A stretch of 64,000 bases of DNA from Curtobacterium sp. 458. GTDB lineage: Bacteria; Actinomycetota; Actinomycetes; Actinomycetales; Microbacteriaceae. The notes below the pieces were generated by a model, which had not been told where the DNA came from, did not search any database, and saw only the letters and a list, made by a program, of their open reading frames with translations. A program made the translations under genes and the position numbers. Below are positions 42,608 to 51,569 of this stretch, in pieces; within the stretch, counting starts at the first letter, position 1, and every line of letters begins with the position of its first letter. The stretch is from positions 756,072-820,071 of the forward strand of contig NZ_CP129104.1 in the NCBI RefSeq assembly GCF_030406605.1, read 5' to 3'.

Positions 42608-43732
42608 TCAGTCTGGCGGCGTGTGCAATGCGTCTGCGAAGGACGGCCCGGACGGCGGTGGGGTCAGCATCCATGTCGTCAGGGTTTCCCCGAGGGTGTA
42701 CAGACGCTCCTTCGTCCGCTCGTCTACTTCGTCGCCGGTCAGACCCGTGTACGCACTGATGGCATCGTCAAGTGAGTCGCCTCGGTGCAGGCGCGAGGCG
42801 ATGTCCTGCATTCCGAGGTGGATCAATCCATTCCGCAGTTTGTCGTTCACGAGCACCCAGCGCGTTCGCTCATCGTCGATGAGGTCAGAGACGTTCGCTG
42901 GTACGAAAGCTGGCTGCTCATGGCGGAGGTCGTGTAGCGCCAGCAGCCCCTGATACAGAGCGACGAATCGGTGTTTCCGCGCTGCTGTCTCGCACCACGA
43001 GCAACCGACCCGAGCACTACTGAGCTCTGCGGAACGAACCACGCTTTGGACAGTAGCGAGGGCGATTGCAAGCGTTGGGGGTAGTGTTCCCGCAAATAAG
43101 CGGGGAAGCGCCTCAGCACTCGTTGCATCCCATGCCGCAAAATCGAGGTTGGCCGACGGCGAGTGATGCGCGATCCCCGAGCCGTTCAGGAGCGCCCCTG
43201 CGATATTGCCGGCGCCGACGCTGAGGCGGTACGCGGCAGGCCCTGCCTGATCGAGCGTCGCTGTCTGGTCCGACCGCAAACCCATGAGGAAATGCGCGCT
43301 GACGGAAGTCATGTAGGGGCGACCGTCCAACGTGACGACAGAGAGGTCGTCACGGAGGAAGTCAAACTCCGGCCGGAACCGGTTGACGGGAAAGTACGCC
43401 TGGTGGTTCGCGTCGAGTAGCTCCCCGAAGTGACGGACTACTCCGGAGAGGTGCCGCTTGTTGTCAGCGAAGAACTTTCCGCTCATCCGCGCTGCTTTCG
43501 CTGCGTCTGCGTCCCAATCAGCCTGTAGGTCGATTCCGAGCGATCGTTTGAAGTGCGTCTGCGCTTCGTATGCAGCCATCACGCCGTACTGCAGCAGCCC
43601 GAGTTCCGCGGCGTTCGCGATGCCGTCGAGGCCGATCAGCGAGCAGGACACGTAATGCATGTCGCTGCGCGCGATGGCGAGAGCGATCGTCTCCGCTGGA
43701 TCGAGCTCAGGCCACACGATGTCGCCGTTCAC
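42608..43732 (-). CDS. Hypothetical protein with C-terminal HEPN-like motif
   Basis: A 374-residue protein. Near the C-terminus KLRNGLIHLGM carries R-N-x-x-x-H (300-305), as in HEPN families. A possible zinc pair occurs in VGCSWCET. The N-terminal two thirds are helical and not recognised. The GTG start at 43732 overlaps the stop of the DUF4236 gene by four bases, so the two are translated together. The long open frame beyond the start is a shadow of that neighbour. Confidence 0.6.
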   Translation of the reverse strand: MNGDIVWPELDPAETIALAIARSDMHYVSCSLIGLDGIANAAELGLLQYGVMAAYEAQTHFKRSLGIDLQADWDADAAKAARMSGKFFADNKRHLSGVVRHFGELLDANHQAYFPVNRFRPEFDFLRDDLSVVTLDGRPYMTSVSAHFLMGLRSDQTATLDQAGPAAYRLSVGAGNIAGALLNGSGIAHHSPSANLDFAAWDATSAEALPRLFAGTLPPTLAIALATVQSVVRSAELSSARVGCSWCETAARKHRFVALYQGLLALHDLRHEQPAFVPANVSDLIDDERTRWVLVNDKLRNGLIHLGMQDIASRLHRGDSLDDAISAYTGLTGDEVDERTKERLYTLGETLTTWMLTPPPSGPSFADALHTPPD

Positions 43733-44808
43733 GCCCTGAGTTCTTCGTAGTCGATCGCGTTCAGTAGCGCCCGCAGCTCCGGTTCGTCGTCGAGCGTTAA
43801 TGGTGTCAGGGTCTTGGCAGCTCCGGCTTGCTTGAGCTGCAGTTCGGTGGCCACGTCGTTGAGGATGCGGACGGACTCGGTGGTCTCCCACTGCACGCCT
43901 TCCAGTCGGTGCCGCTCGAATCGGGCGGCCACGAGCGCTTCCGGTCGACGGTTTCCGTACGCGTCGCGCTCCGGAGTCGTTGCAGCAACCATGCGGACGG
44001 TCCGCAGGCCCGGAGCGACAGCGAATGCCTCCCTGACTGTGACGAGGATGCATCCGGCGACCGCGGTGGCGTGCCATGCCGATGCTTCTTTTTTCGGCAG
44101 CGCTTTGATGGTGGGCCGGCCTGTTGGAGTGACGTCGGGTTTCTTTTGCGGCATGCCGGCGAGCGTCGGCACGATGACCAGCACGGATGCTTCGTCGCCG
44201 GAGACACCAAGTGGTGCTGCGGCGGCGTCGTTGTCTTCGAAAGCTGCCGCGAGAGCGCCGATGACTGTTCCCGGGTCGTTCGCGTTGAGCAGCGACCACT
44301 CCTGGTCGTGCTGGCGTTGTCGTTCCAGCTGCTGACGGGCGTTCTCACGTCGTCGGTGTTCCACTTCCTGCTGCGTGTCGAGGTTGGCCTGCGCAAGCGC
44401 AGCTCTCCGGCGAGCTCGAGCAAAGAAGCTGATGCCTTCGAGTTTCTCCTTCTGCTGCCGTTTCAACACGTCAGCTTCGTGCACCGGTGCTGGCGGCGGT
44501 TCCACGCGTCGCTGCGCCGGCTGGAAGGTCTCCCGATGGAGCCCCGCGATCCGCCGGTACACGTCCTCGAGTTCTTCGGCTGCTTCCGCGCGGCTTGATG
44601 CGACCACCGCCCTGGTGACTGCCCCGGATGAGCTCCGCCGTCCGACACCGAGACTGGTCGAATATGTCACTGGGCCGATACCTGAGGAGAAGCCGGTCGC
44701 TCCGCCGCCGACATGGACGCGTGCTGCACGCGGGCCGATACTCGTCCGCACGCCTCGGCTCGACACACGTACCCGGACACCGGGCGCCATCCGCACTGAG
44801 AACCCCAT
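43729..44808 (-). CDS. DUF4236 domain protein
   Basis: A 359-residue protein. The first 50 residues (GFSVRMAPGVRVRVSSRGVRTSIG, then GGGATGFSSGIG) match the DUF4236 pattern. A strongly charged coiled coil follows (about 110-175), then an alpha/beta C-terminal domain with a hydrophobic centre. The coiled coil suggests oligomerisation. It is coupled to the HEPN-motif protein downstream, so the two may act together. Biochemical role unknown. Confidence 0.7.
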   Translation of the reverse strand: MGFSVRMAPGVRVRVSSRGVRTSIGPRAARVHVGGGATGFSSGIGPVTYSTSLGVGRRSSSGAVTRAVVASSRAEAAEELEDVYRRIAGLHRETFQPAQRRVEPPPAPVHEADVLKRQQKEKLEGISFFARARRRAALAQANLDTQQEVEHRRRENARQQLERQRQHDQEWSLLNANDPGTVIGALAAAFEDNDAAAAPLGVSGDEASVLVIVPTLAGMPQKKPDVTPTGRPTIKALPKKEASAWHATAVAGCILVTVREAFAVAPGLRTVRMVAATTPERDAYGNRRPEALVAARFERHRLEGVQWETTESVRILNDVATELQLKQAGAAKTLTPLTLDDEPELRALLNAIDYEELRA

Positions 44809-44903
44809 GGCGGCAGCTTAAGTTCGTGAGAGGTCGGCGGTGCTACCGCAGTTTTGGGATGCCGCTAGTGTCTCGGCCTCGGTTGCGAGCCGATTGCGTG
44901 TCC

Positions 44904-45914
44904 TCATGCGGCACTTCCGGGCGCTGCGCGAAGCGTCGCACTGATCCGGTCGATTCGCGCTTGTCGGACTGCTGCTTCGTCGACCCAGGACGGGTTGAAG
45001 AGCATCTGCACGAAACGCTCTTGGATTGCGGGGAACTGTCTCGGTTCTTCGGGCACGGTCAGCTGCGAGTCGAGTGCGATGATCGCGTCTCGAACGGCGC
45101 GCCCCTTCGTGGTGAGCGGTGCCATCAGCTTCGCGACCATCTGCCGGGACAGCGTGGTCTCTCGCCATGTGGCATAGTCGAGTCGCGCGAGGTCGTGGGC
45201 GACAAGAAAGTCGACGTAGCGGTCGAGGAACGCAAATTCATGAGCGCCGAAGCCGTACCCCGGCGGCTCCCAGGTCGCTGACTTGATGTCAAGAATTTGG
45301 TCGGTCACTTCTACCGATATCCAGATGCTCCGGGCGACGTCTGTCATTCCCTGCGCGAACATGTCGAGGAACGTCAGCCCTTGCGCCTCCATGTCTGGTT
45401 GCGCCATCGCCTGCAGGATCCAATCCACGTCGAAGCCTGCCGACGGGAGCGGTCCGGAGGTTGCGAGCGCGGCAAGGACGCCCTCGGGATCGAACGTGTT
45501 ACGCCGAGAGATTTCAAGCGTGGTGTTCTCGTCGTGTACTCGGAGCGCTTCGCGGGCGTCCGTCCACAGCGTTTCCATGGTCTCCGGGTTGTGGAGAACG
45601 AGGATGACGGGAAGCGGGTAGCTCTCCCAATACTGGCGGTGTTTTGCTTCAGGCGTGAAGCGGACGGAGTCGGTCGTCGTGTTCGCGAAGCGGGACGCGC
45701 CGCTTTTCACCTGGACTGCAACTGTCCGTCCGGTAGCCTCCCCGTCAGGGGTTACGTACTCGATGTGACCATCGATACCAACGTCTCGGTGCAGCACTTC
45801 CCGCCAGATACAGCGCGCCTGATTGACGATGCCGGCGACCGTCAGAACGCCGGCCTGCTCGACAAAATCTGTGTCTTGTACCCGCGGAAGGGACGGTCTT
45901 CTTGCGGTGCTCAT
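44904..45914 (-). CDS. DUF4365 protein, PD-(D/E)xK-like
   Basis: A 336-residue protein. The N-terminal domain (about 15-140) has the DUF4365 pattern: GIDGHIEYV with D48, then VAVQVKSG with Q68 and K70, a D...QxK variant of the restriction-endonuclease active site. The C-terminal part is helical and not recognised. DUF4365 genes are common in defence islands next to varied partners. ATG at 45914 is preceded by TACCGT at leaderless spacing. The frame beyond 45914 is not coding. Confidence 0.75.
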   Translation of the reverse strand: MSTARRPSLPRVQDTDFVEQAGVLTVAGIVNQARCIWREVLHRDVGIDGHIEYVTPDGEATGRTVAVQVKSGASRFANTTTDSVRFTPEAKHRQYWESYPLPVILVLHNPETMETLWTDAREALRVHDENTTLEISRRNTFDPEGVLAALATSGPLPSAGFDVDWILQAMAQPDMEAQGLTFLDMFAQGMTDVARSIWISVEVTDQILDIKSATWEPPGYGFGAHEFAFLDRYVDFLVAHDLARLDYATWRETTLSRQMVAKLMAPLTTKGRAVRDAIIALDSQLTVPEEPRQFPAIQERFVQMLFNPSWVDEAAVRQARIDRISATLRAAPGSAA

Positions 45915-45990
45915 AGCGCGACGGTACGTGATAGCGCCGGTTCTCCATACGCGACGCGCACTCTGCGCTGCTACTGACTGCCGCGTGCGT

Positions 45991-46410
45991 TTACGATCGG
46001 CCTCCCGGTACCCAGTACCAGTCGGCGGGTGCGCTATTGAGATGTGTGAAGCCGTCACGTTCCAACGCTTCTCCGAGGTCAGCGATCCTGGCAGCGGCAG
46101 CGTCGGTCCACGCTGCGCCGGTTGCTTCGCGCAGGACACGGAGAAGTCTTGTCGGCCGGTTGCCGTGCTTCTTCCGCCAGATCGGTTCCGGCTGCTCGGC
46201 GCCGTCGGGCACGGCAATCGTCCAGCCCCACCCGGCGGGCGCGTCTCGCAGCCGCGTGAGGTTCGCTCGGTCGAGCTGCTCGGCGAGTTCAGCGAGCCAC
46301 AGAGAGGACGGTCCGGTTGATGCCACGGCGTCGCCGCGCAGATCAGCAACGGATCGCGTCCCAAATCGGGTGCGGTGAGATTCGGTGATTGTGAAGAATC
46401 GGTCGGTCAT
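45991..46410 (-). CDS. Hypothetical protein
   Basis: A 139-residue protein of unknown family. It is rich in Trp (several WxW-like spots, e.g. GWGWTIAVPD and DWYWVPGG) with an Arg/Leu helix between. It may have two similar halves, each ending in a tryptophan-rich strand (DAPAGWGWTI and SAPADWYWVP). ATG at 46410 has GGAG six bases upstream, a good ribosome site. Confidence 0.6.
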   Translation of the reverse strand: MTDRFFTITESHRTRFGTRSVADLRGDAVASTGPSSLWLAELAEQLDRANLTRLRDAPAGWGWTIAVPDGAEQPEPIWRKKHGNRPTRLLRVLREATGAAWTDAAAARIADLGEALERDGFTHLNSAPADWYWVPGGRS

Positions 46411-46553
46411 GGTGGTCTCCAGTTTTGAGCGGTTGTGCACTGCAGGGGGTTTGTTGCCATCACTATGCGCGGACGACGTGACCGGCTGATGTCACTCGTT
46501 CTGGGGCGCTGAGCTGGACGTGAGCAGTCATCGAGACCTCGTAGCGTTAGCCG

Positions 46554-46997
46554 GTGACTTCTGGTTCGGAACGCGAAATCCTGTCGGCGGAGCAACTTGC
46601 CGACGTCCTCTCACACGCGACGGCGGAGCTCCGGACGGTGGGTTTTCCGAGCCGGCCGTTTGGATCGTCGACGCGCATGGAAGAAGCGCATCTCCTGCGA
46701 GCGTTGAGCGCCTTGGTTGCGGAACTGGGCGTGCACCTTCGCGCTCGTGAAGTTGTCTCGGAAGAGCAGGTGGAAGCGCTCCTGACGCGGACGCAGGAGC
46801 TCGCCGACGTGCTCGCCGGTCCGGACGTCGCGTGTCGGTGCCGTCATGCCGAGCCGGGCGATCACCGCTCGGACGGATGCAACTGGTCGCACCCTGCGTC
46901 CGGCGTCGGGTGCGACTGCGATCAGCGCACTGGAGCAGCTCCGATACCGACACGGGCTTGGCTTGACCGGCCGGAATCGATGCCGGACTTCTTGTGA
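46554..46997 (+). CDS. Hypothetical protein with C-terminal cysteines
   Basis: A 147-residue protein, helical in residues 5-90. The C-terminal region (about 94-125) has CRCRH, CNW and CDCD, which may bind metal. TAGCGT lies about 7 bases before the GTG at 46554, fitting a leaderless start. Divergent from the preceding hypothetical gene. Not recognised. Confidence 0.55.
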   Translation: MTSGSEREILSAEQLADVLSHATAELRTVGFPSRPFGSSTRMEEAHLLRALSALVAELGVHLRAREVVSEEQVEALLTRTQELADVLAGPDVACRCRHAEPGDHRSDGCNWSHPASGVGCDCDQRTGAAPIPTRAWLDRPESMPDFL

Positions 46998-47037
46998 CCG
47001 AGCCTCGGCTGAGCCCAAGCCCCTGGGGAGCGTCCTG

Positions 47038-48006
47038 ATGGTCAATTGGTGGAGTGTTGGCGTCGCAGCAGTCGGCGCGGCGGTCGCGCTGCTCACTGCG
47101 ATCGCGCAAGCTCGTACGTATCGAGCTCAACGTCATCTCCGTGAATCCACGGAGGCTGCGGCCGTCCTCCGAGATTTGAAGGCAACGTCCCAAGACCACG
47201 ACGCCGCGCTCGAGCAACGCCTTGCGGTCCTCGTGAGGTACCACGCTGCCGCGTACGCGTGGAAGCGTCACCTGAAGTTCATCGACCCGGTGAACGCCGT
47301 GTTCGAAGCGGTATTCGGCATCGGCATTATCGTCGCCGGTGCACGCATCGTCCTCGACCGTCCGACCTTGCACACCGCCGATGTGCTCTTCGGTCGGTAC
47401 TTCGGTCTGGGGTTCGTCATCGCTGGCGCCATCTGCACCTGCTACGGCGTTGTTCGGCTGACGCAACTGCGACGGGAACGCCGGATCGTGAGCGCAGCTG
47501 GGCTCGATGCGCCCGACCCTCATGAGGCAGCCCAATTGCCGCAAGCAGCCAGCGGCCGGCGAATCAGGTGGCCGGAGGTACGGCAGTTCATCGCGGGTAT
47601 CGGGCTCGCCGTTGCCGTGTGCTGCTGCGTTCTCGCCGTCGCCACCGCACCTATCCGGCACGAAGCTCTGGACACGGTCGCGCGCTTTGCTGCCGCCGTT
47701 CCTGCGCTGGGCGGCTTCGCGGCGCTGATTCTTTCGCGGGCGACTGGATGGACCTGGAGTGCCGCGGTCTTGGGTGCGGGCGCCGTGGTTCCTGTGATTC
47801 TCCCGGTGACTTGGTTCGGAATCTGCGTATCGGCGATCCTGGGTGCCGGCGCCGTTATCGCGCTGATCGGCGACGCGTGCGTGTCGATGCGCTCTGCAGA
47901 GGAGCTCGTCGAGCCAGCAACGGAGGATGTAAGTACCGGGACCGCGGGTTCGGATCGTGAAACGGAGCCTGACGACCGGAAGGTGGAGAACTCGTCAACC
48001 GAGTAG
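47038..48006 (+). CDS. Hypothetical polytopic membrane protein
   Basis: A 322-residue protein with about seven hydrophobic segments: one at the N-terminus (5-25), two near 85-135, and four between about 180 and 280. A cytoplasmic helical segment (about 30-75) separates the first two groups, and the tail is acidic. GGGGAG lies about 6 bases before the ATG. It lies 40 bases after the cysteine-containing gene and is probably co-transcribed with it. Family unknown. Confidence 0.65.
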   Translation: MVNWWSVGVAAVGAAVALLTAIAQARTYRAQRHLRESTEAAAVLRDLKATSQDHDAALEQRLAVLVRYHAAAYAWKRHLKFIDPVNAVFEAVFGIGIIVAGARIVLDRPTLHTADVLFGRYFGLGFVIAGAICTCYGVVRLTQLRRERRIVSAAGLDAPDPHEAAQLPQAASGRRIRWPEVRQFIAGIGLAVAVCCCVLAVATAPIRHEALDTVARFAAAVPALGGFAALILSRATGWTWSAAVLGAGAVVPVILPVTWFGICVSAILGAGAVIALIGDACVSMRSAEELVEPATEDVSTGTAGSDRETEPDDRKVENSSTE

Positions 48007-48347
48007 CGCGCCCTTCTCCGTGTGACGCGACTGAACCGCAGCTCTGTCGTGCGGTCTCGGTCCGAGTGCATGGAAGATTTGGCGACGCATCTCGCGGTGG
48101 TGCTGTGAGCGGAGCGTTCGACGGAAACGCTTCGCATCTCGTGACCTGGAAGGTGCCCCTGCCATCAATTGGAGTCAGTACACCGCTCATCCCCTTGAGC
48201 GAGCCTGATGCGTGGGCGGCGGGTGAGTACGCCGACCGCAGCTACCCGGTTCAACCGAGACCCAAAAAGCTACGCATCGCCAGGTGCCATCTCGCACCGA
48301 CCTGCCGGCGGCCGCGCTGAGTCCTTGCCCCGATCGAAACGCGCGCC
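48007..48347. other. Gap between convergent genes
   Basis: No gene is supported in these 341 bases. Short frames on both strands lack ribosome sites and plausible composition. No strong hairpin terminator was found, although both neighbours end here. Confidence 0.5.
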
Positions 48348-49247
48348 TTAAATGCGCCGCTTTGAACCGGCCGCGAAGGTCTCCCCGGAGAAGTCTCCGG
48401 AGTAGATGTCTTGGTTGAGCACCCAGAACAATTCTCGGGCGGTCTCCGCCGTGAAGGAGAGCTTGTCGTCGACGAGCAACGCCTCGTCGTCGAGGCCGTG
48501 CTCGCGGATCTTTTCTCGAAGCACGTCCACCGTGAGCGTTTGCAGGTACTCCCGTTTAAGGATGCTGGTCAGCTTCCGACGGAAGATCGAGTTCCGTTTG
48601 ACCGTGTCGGTGAGGAAGTCTGCGGAGCCGTCGGCGAGTGGGAACGCTGATCCAAGTTGTTGCACCCATTCATCCGCGCGTGCGAGGACCGCGTCGGAGT
48701 CTTTGAAGAGGGCTTCGAACCGCTTCTGGTTGAGCGCGTAGACGGTTTCGGCGGTGACGATGACGTCGAAGACGCTGTCGAAGGCGAAGAGCGGCTCACT
48801 GATCTCGCTGACGGCTCCGTCGAGGAACCGAGCGACGAGCGGTTTGGTTCCGAGGGAGAGTGGGGTTGTCTTCCGGACGTACAGCGTCGGAGACTCGGAC
48901 GTCCCTACCGTGAGCGCGTAGCAGATGAATCGGTGCTTCAGGTCGTCGTTGCTTGCCTCATCCAGGTTCACGCCCTGGGCGAGCTCGCTAAGGAGTTCCA
49001 TGTCCCACGCGTCTCCGCGGGTCGCCCGGACGTATGGTGCGTCATCCTGCTCGTCGTCCGGATCGTAGTCACGGCCGCCCGGCTCGTTTATGGTCTGCGC
49101 TGCCGCGTTTGCGTACTCGACAAGCGCGGCGTGCACGGCGCCTGCGATTTTGATTCGTCGCGCATGGACGTGTGTTCCGGTGCGCCAAGCGACGACGAGG
49201 GTCATCGGCGTTGTGCTGGTGATTTGTTCGACGGCCGGCATGAGCAT
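48348..49247 (-). CDS. kwaB: KwaB-like protein (DUF4868), Kiwa anti-phage system
   Basis: A 299-residue protein with the layout of DUF4868: an N-terminal region with ARRIKIAG, a central YALTVG...LYVRKTTPLSLG block, then KPLVARFLDG, FAFDSVFDVIVTAETVYALNQKRFE and a C-terminal LKREYL segment. KwaB binds DNA and works with the membrane protein KwaA in Kiwa phage defence. A four-helix membrane gene of the right size lies 44 bases upstream on the same strand. The start is 49247 or 49241; neither has a strong ribosome site. Confidence 0.7.
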   Translation of the reverse strand: MLMPAVEQITSTTPMTLVVAWRTGTHVHARRIKIAGAVHAALVEYANAAAQTINEPGGRDYDPDDEQDDAPYVRATRGDAWDMELLSELAQGVNLDEASNDDLKHRFICYALTVGTSESPTLYVRKTTPLSLGTKPLVARFLDGAVSEISEPLFAFDSVFDVIVTAETVYALNQKRFEALFKDSDAVLARADEWVQQLGSAFPLADGSADFLTDTVKRNSIFRRKLTSILKREYLQTLTVDVLREKIREHGLDDEALLVDDKLSFTAETARELFWVLNQDIYSGDFSGETFAAGSKRRI

Positions 49248-49291
49248 CCATTCGCAAGATCGGTGCCGTAATCCTAGCCGCCTTCGAGCAG

Positions 49292-49801
49292 TTAACGAGG
49301 ATTCTGTCCGACTCGATCGACTCGGACCTCGTCATTCAAGCTCGTGGTCGTAACCTCTTCCCCTGCTCGGATCTTCCGCTTGCTGAGAAGGTAATATTCC
49401 GCGCCGGTGGCGTCCGTCACTTGGAAGACGGAGTAACGGAAGACAAACAGCAGTGGATTGACCTGGATGACGCCTGTCTTGACAGTCACGACCCCGACGA
49501 TTCCGAGGAATAGGACGTAGGCGACGACATCGGTGGTTGTCGGCTGCGAAACGGTGAGGAACGGCAGCAGGTACCCGGCGAGGTAGCTTGATGCTTCCGC
49601 ACCCGCGTTGCGGACGGAAGTGATGGTGGACCCGGCCCTGGCGCTTCGCCGGTCGAGGTTCAAGACAGCTATGAGTGCCGCGACTCCCGCTGCGGCGAGC
49701 CCAGCTGTGACGATGCGGATCCACGTGTTCTCGATCCGGAGTGCAAGGATCGCGAATAGTGGCGCGTACGACGACAGAAACAGCAGGGGTTTCGCGAACA
49801 T
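49292..49801 (-). CDS. kwaA: KwaA-like membrane protein, Kiwa anti-phage system
   Basis: A 169-residue membrane protein with four hydrophobic segments (about 4-22, 28-47, 68-86 and 90-115) and a soluble C-terminal tail of about 55 residues. Size, topology, the opening KPLLFLSSYAPLFAIL and pairing with a DUF4868 gene fit KwaA, which detects phage attachment in the membrane and is coupled to KwaB. ATG at 49801 has GAGG about 7 bases upstream. The frame extends further upstream without a better start. Confidence 0.62.
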   Translation of the reverse strand: MFAKPLLFLSSYAPLFAILALRIENTWIRIVTAGLAAAGVAALIAVLNLDRRSARAGSTITSVRNAGAEASSYLAGYLLPFLTVSQPTTTDVVAYVLFLGIVGVVTVKTGVIQVNPLLFVFRYSVFQVTDATGAEYYLLSKRKIRAGEEVTTTSLNDEVRVDRVGQNPR

Positions 49802-50128
49802 GGTGACCTCGAGTTGGGGAGCATCAGTGTAGATCTGGCCGCCGACAGTGATGCGGCGCTCGCTCTGACCTATGCGGCGAGATCGTTCGTGGCGTCGGAC
49901 GTCGGACGGCCATAACCTTGAAGGCGCCATCTCGGTGACCCTACCGACCGGGGGCGGAATCGGCCGGCTGTCAGAGCATCGGGTGGGGCTCAACTGTCCC
50001 GTCCCGCGACGACGCATCGTGTTCAACAAGACCTCGCACCCGTGGTTCGAATCATCTCGCGCAGAGCGAGGTCGCGTGCGATAGTTCGATGTGACCTGCA
50101 CTTGAACGTGCTCGTTGGAGGCGCTGCG
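49802..50128. other. Divergent promoter gap between kwaA and the nuclease fusion
   Basis: These 327 bases hold the promoters of the two divergent genes but no gene that I can support. The kwaA frame stays open for about 50 codons upstream of the chosen start, without family resemblance. Confidence 0.5.
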
Positions 50129-51244
50129 GTGGGTTCAGAGAGAGACACGACGTGGCAGGACTCTATGAGCGCCTACGCATCCGTTGATCGGTTGGCGCGT
50201 GCGGGTGCCCGCGCCGATGAACTTGAAGGTGAGCTGCTCGATCTTTGGAGCAGCCGTTCCGACGGCAGTCTGACTGTCTTCAAGCACGGGTCTGCCACCT
50301 ACCTGTTCGAGCTCGCCGCGGGCGATGTTCCTGACCGAACGCTCGCCTGTGTAGGCGTGCCGCCGCAGACCGTCGACCGCCGAGATGTTTCGTACCAGGC
50401 TGGGTTTCCTCTGGCTCAGGCCGGTCGGCCGGTCGATCGTGGCCACCTCATGCCGCACAGCGGCGGCGGCCTGTTCGGGCCCAACATCTTCCGCCAGGAC
50501 CGCGCACTGAACCGAGGACTCTCCCGTGACGGGCAGCGGTACCGGGACACCGAACGAAAGGCGGTGGAACAGCAGGCGATGTACTTCGCCTCCCTGCGAT
50601 ATGCGGATGCGACGGATCATGCGGCCGTGGTCGAGACCGGAACCATCAACGTTGAAGGCGTCAGCGTGCGGGCGTATCGGAACCGGTTCGACGCGACAGC
50701 GTTTGCGTCCTACCCGCCTCCCGCCGAACACGACGCCGCTGGCCACGCAGTCTTGAAGACGCTCACCGCAGCACAGCTCGGCGACGTGGGCGAGGAGGTA
50801 GTTCGCATCCACCTCGAGACGCTCGGGGTTCGCATCGTCGCCGTCGGCGACTCCCACATCACCCGCAACGAAGGTCGACAGGACCTCGATCTCGTGGTCC
50901 TGATTGATGGTGAGCTCACCGTTGTTGAGGTGAAGACTCGCTACCTCGCGCGGTTGGCCGGCACGTTGACCCGCGCCGGCAACCTGCGCCGTCCGCAATT
51001 GAGCGCACGAGGCTCCACCCGGCAAGGCAGCGCCAAATACAACGCTGACAGGCTCACGTCGATCCTCGACGTTGATGGTCTCGCCGCCACACGTACGTAC
51101 ATCGTCGACCTGCAGGCGGGCCTCCTGCAGTGGTTCCCGGTCGATGCGTCAGGGCGCTTGCAGGCACCTCCTGAGCCTCCGTCGTCGTGCGCAGACGTGC
51201 TATCTGAGGCGATCGAGGTGATCCGAGCCGCCGGCAGGCTCTGA
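50129..51244 (+). CDS. Two-domain nuclease: DRGH-type nuclease fused to YraN-like domain
   Basis: A 371-residue protein. The first domain (about 45-195) has the DNA/RNA non-specific endonuclease signature: DRGH at 103-106, then FGPNIFRQDRALNRG with N119, Q123 and N128, and a likely E142. The second (about 215-310) resembles YraN/UPF0102: GEEVV near 221, D254, and E267/K269 in VVEVKTR, giving a D...ExK site. I know of no standard family with this order. GTG at 50129 is chosen because GGAGG lies 7 bases upstream; ATG at 50165 is the alternative. It is divergent from the Kiwa pair. Confidence 0.75.
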   Translation: MGSERDTTWQDSMSAYASVDRLARAGARADELEGELLDLWSSRSDGSLTVFKHGSATYLFELAAGDVPDRTLACVGVPPQTVDRRDVSYQAGFPLAQAGRPVDRGHLMPHSGGGLFGPNIFRQDRALNRGLSRDGQRYRDTERKAVEQQAMYFASLRYADATDHAAVVETGTINVEGVSVRAYRNRFDATAFASYPPPAEHDAAGHAVLKTLTAAQLGDVGEEVVRIHLETLGVRIVAVGDSHITRNEGRQDLDLVVLIDGELTVVEVKTRYLARLAGTLTRAGNLRRPQLSARGSTRQGSAKYNADRLTSILDVDGLAATRTYIVDLQAGLLQWFPVDASGRLQAPPEPPSSCADVLSEAIEVIRAAGRL

Positions 51245-51404
51245 TCGCTACAACGGCAACGACGCCGCACAAGCAGCGTCGACGCTATGCCACTCACTGG
51301 TCAAGCATGGCCTTCCGGTGCCGTCGGAAGCGACGGAGGACAAGTTCGCGTTGAACGGGAACCGGTACGCCGCACCGACGGTGACCGAACCGACCTTGTT
51401 CTAA
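51243..51404 (+). pseudogene. Possible gene remnant after the nuclease gene
   Basis: A 53-codon frame opens as the nuclease gene stops and reads with protein-like composition (SLVKHGLPVPSEATEDKF, ending VTEPTLF) to a TAA at 51402-51404. It has no start codon and no ribosome site. It may be the tail of a decayed gene, or of the nuclease gene after a frameshift. The rest of the gap to 51569 shows nothing. Confidence 0.3.
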
Positions 51405-51569
51405 CCCTCCGGGCCGCAGCAGAAGTAGCGAACCGCTGGTCAGGAAGGAGACAGGTCCCCGACCTGCGGTTGCGCACATGTCGTTGCGACGCGCACGACG
51501 AGGACGAACAACGACTCGATAGCTCCGCAATCCTGCCGCAGCTTCACGCGGACCGTCGACGGGGCTTCC

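Noticed and set aside
50020..50070. tRNA-like string ggttcgaatc near 50043
   Set aside because: It has no acceptor stem or anticodon arm around it.
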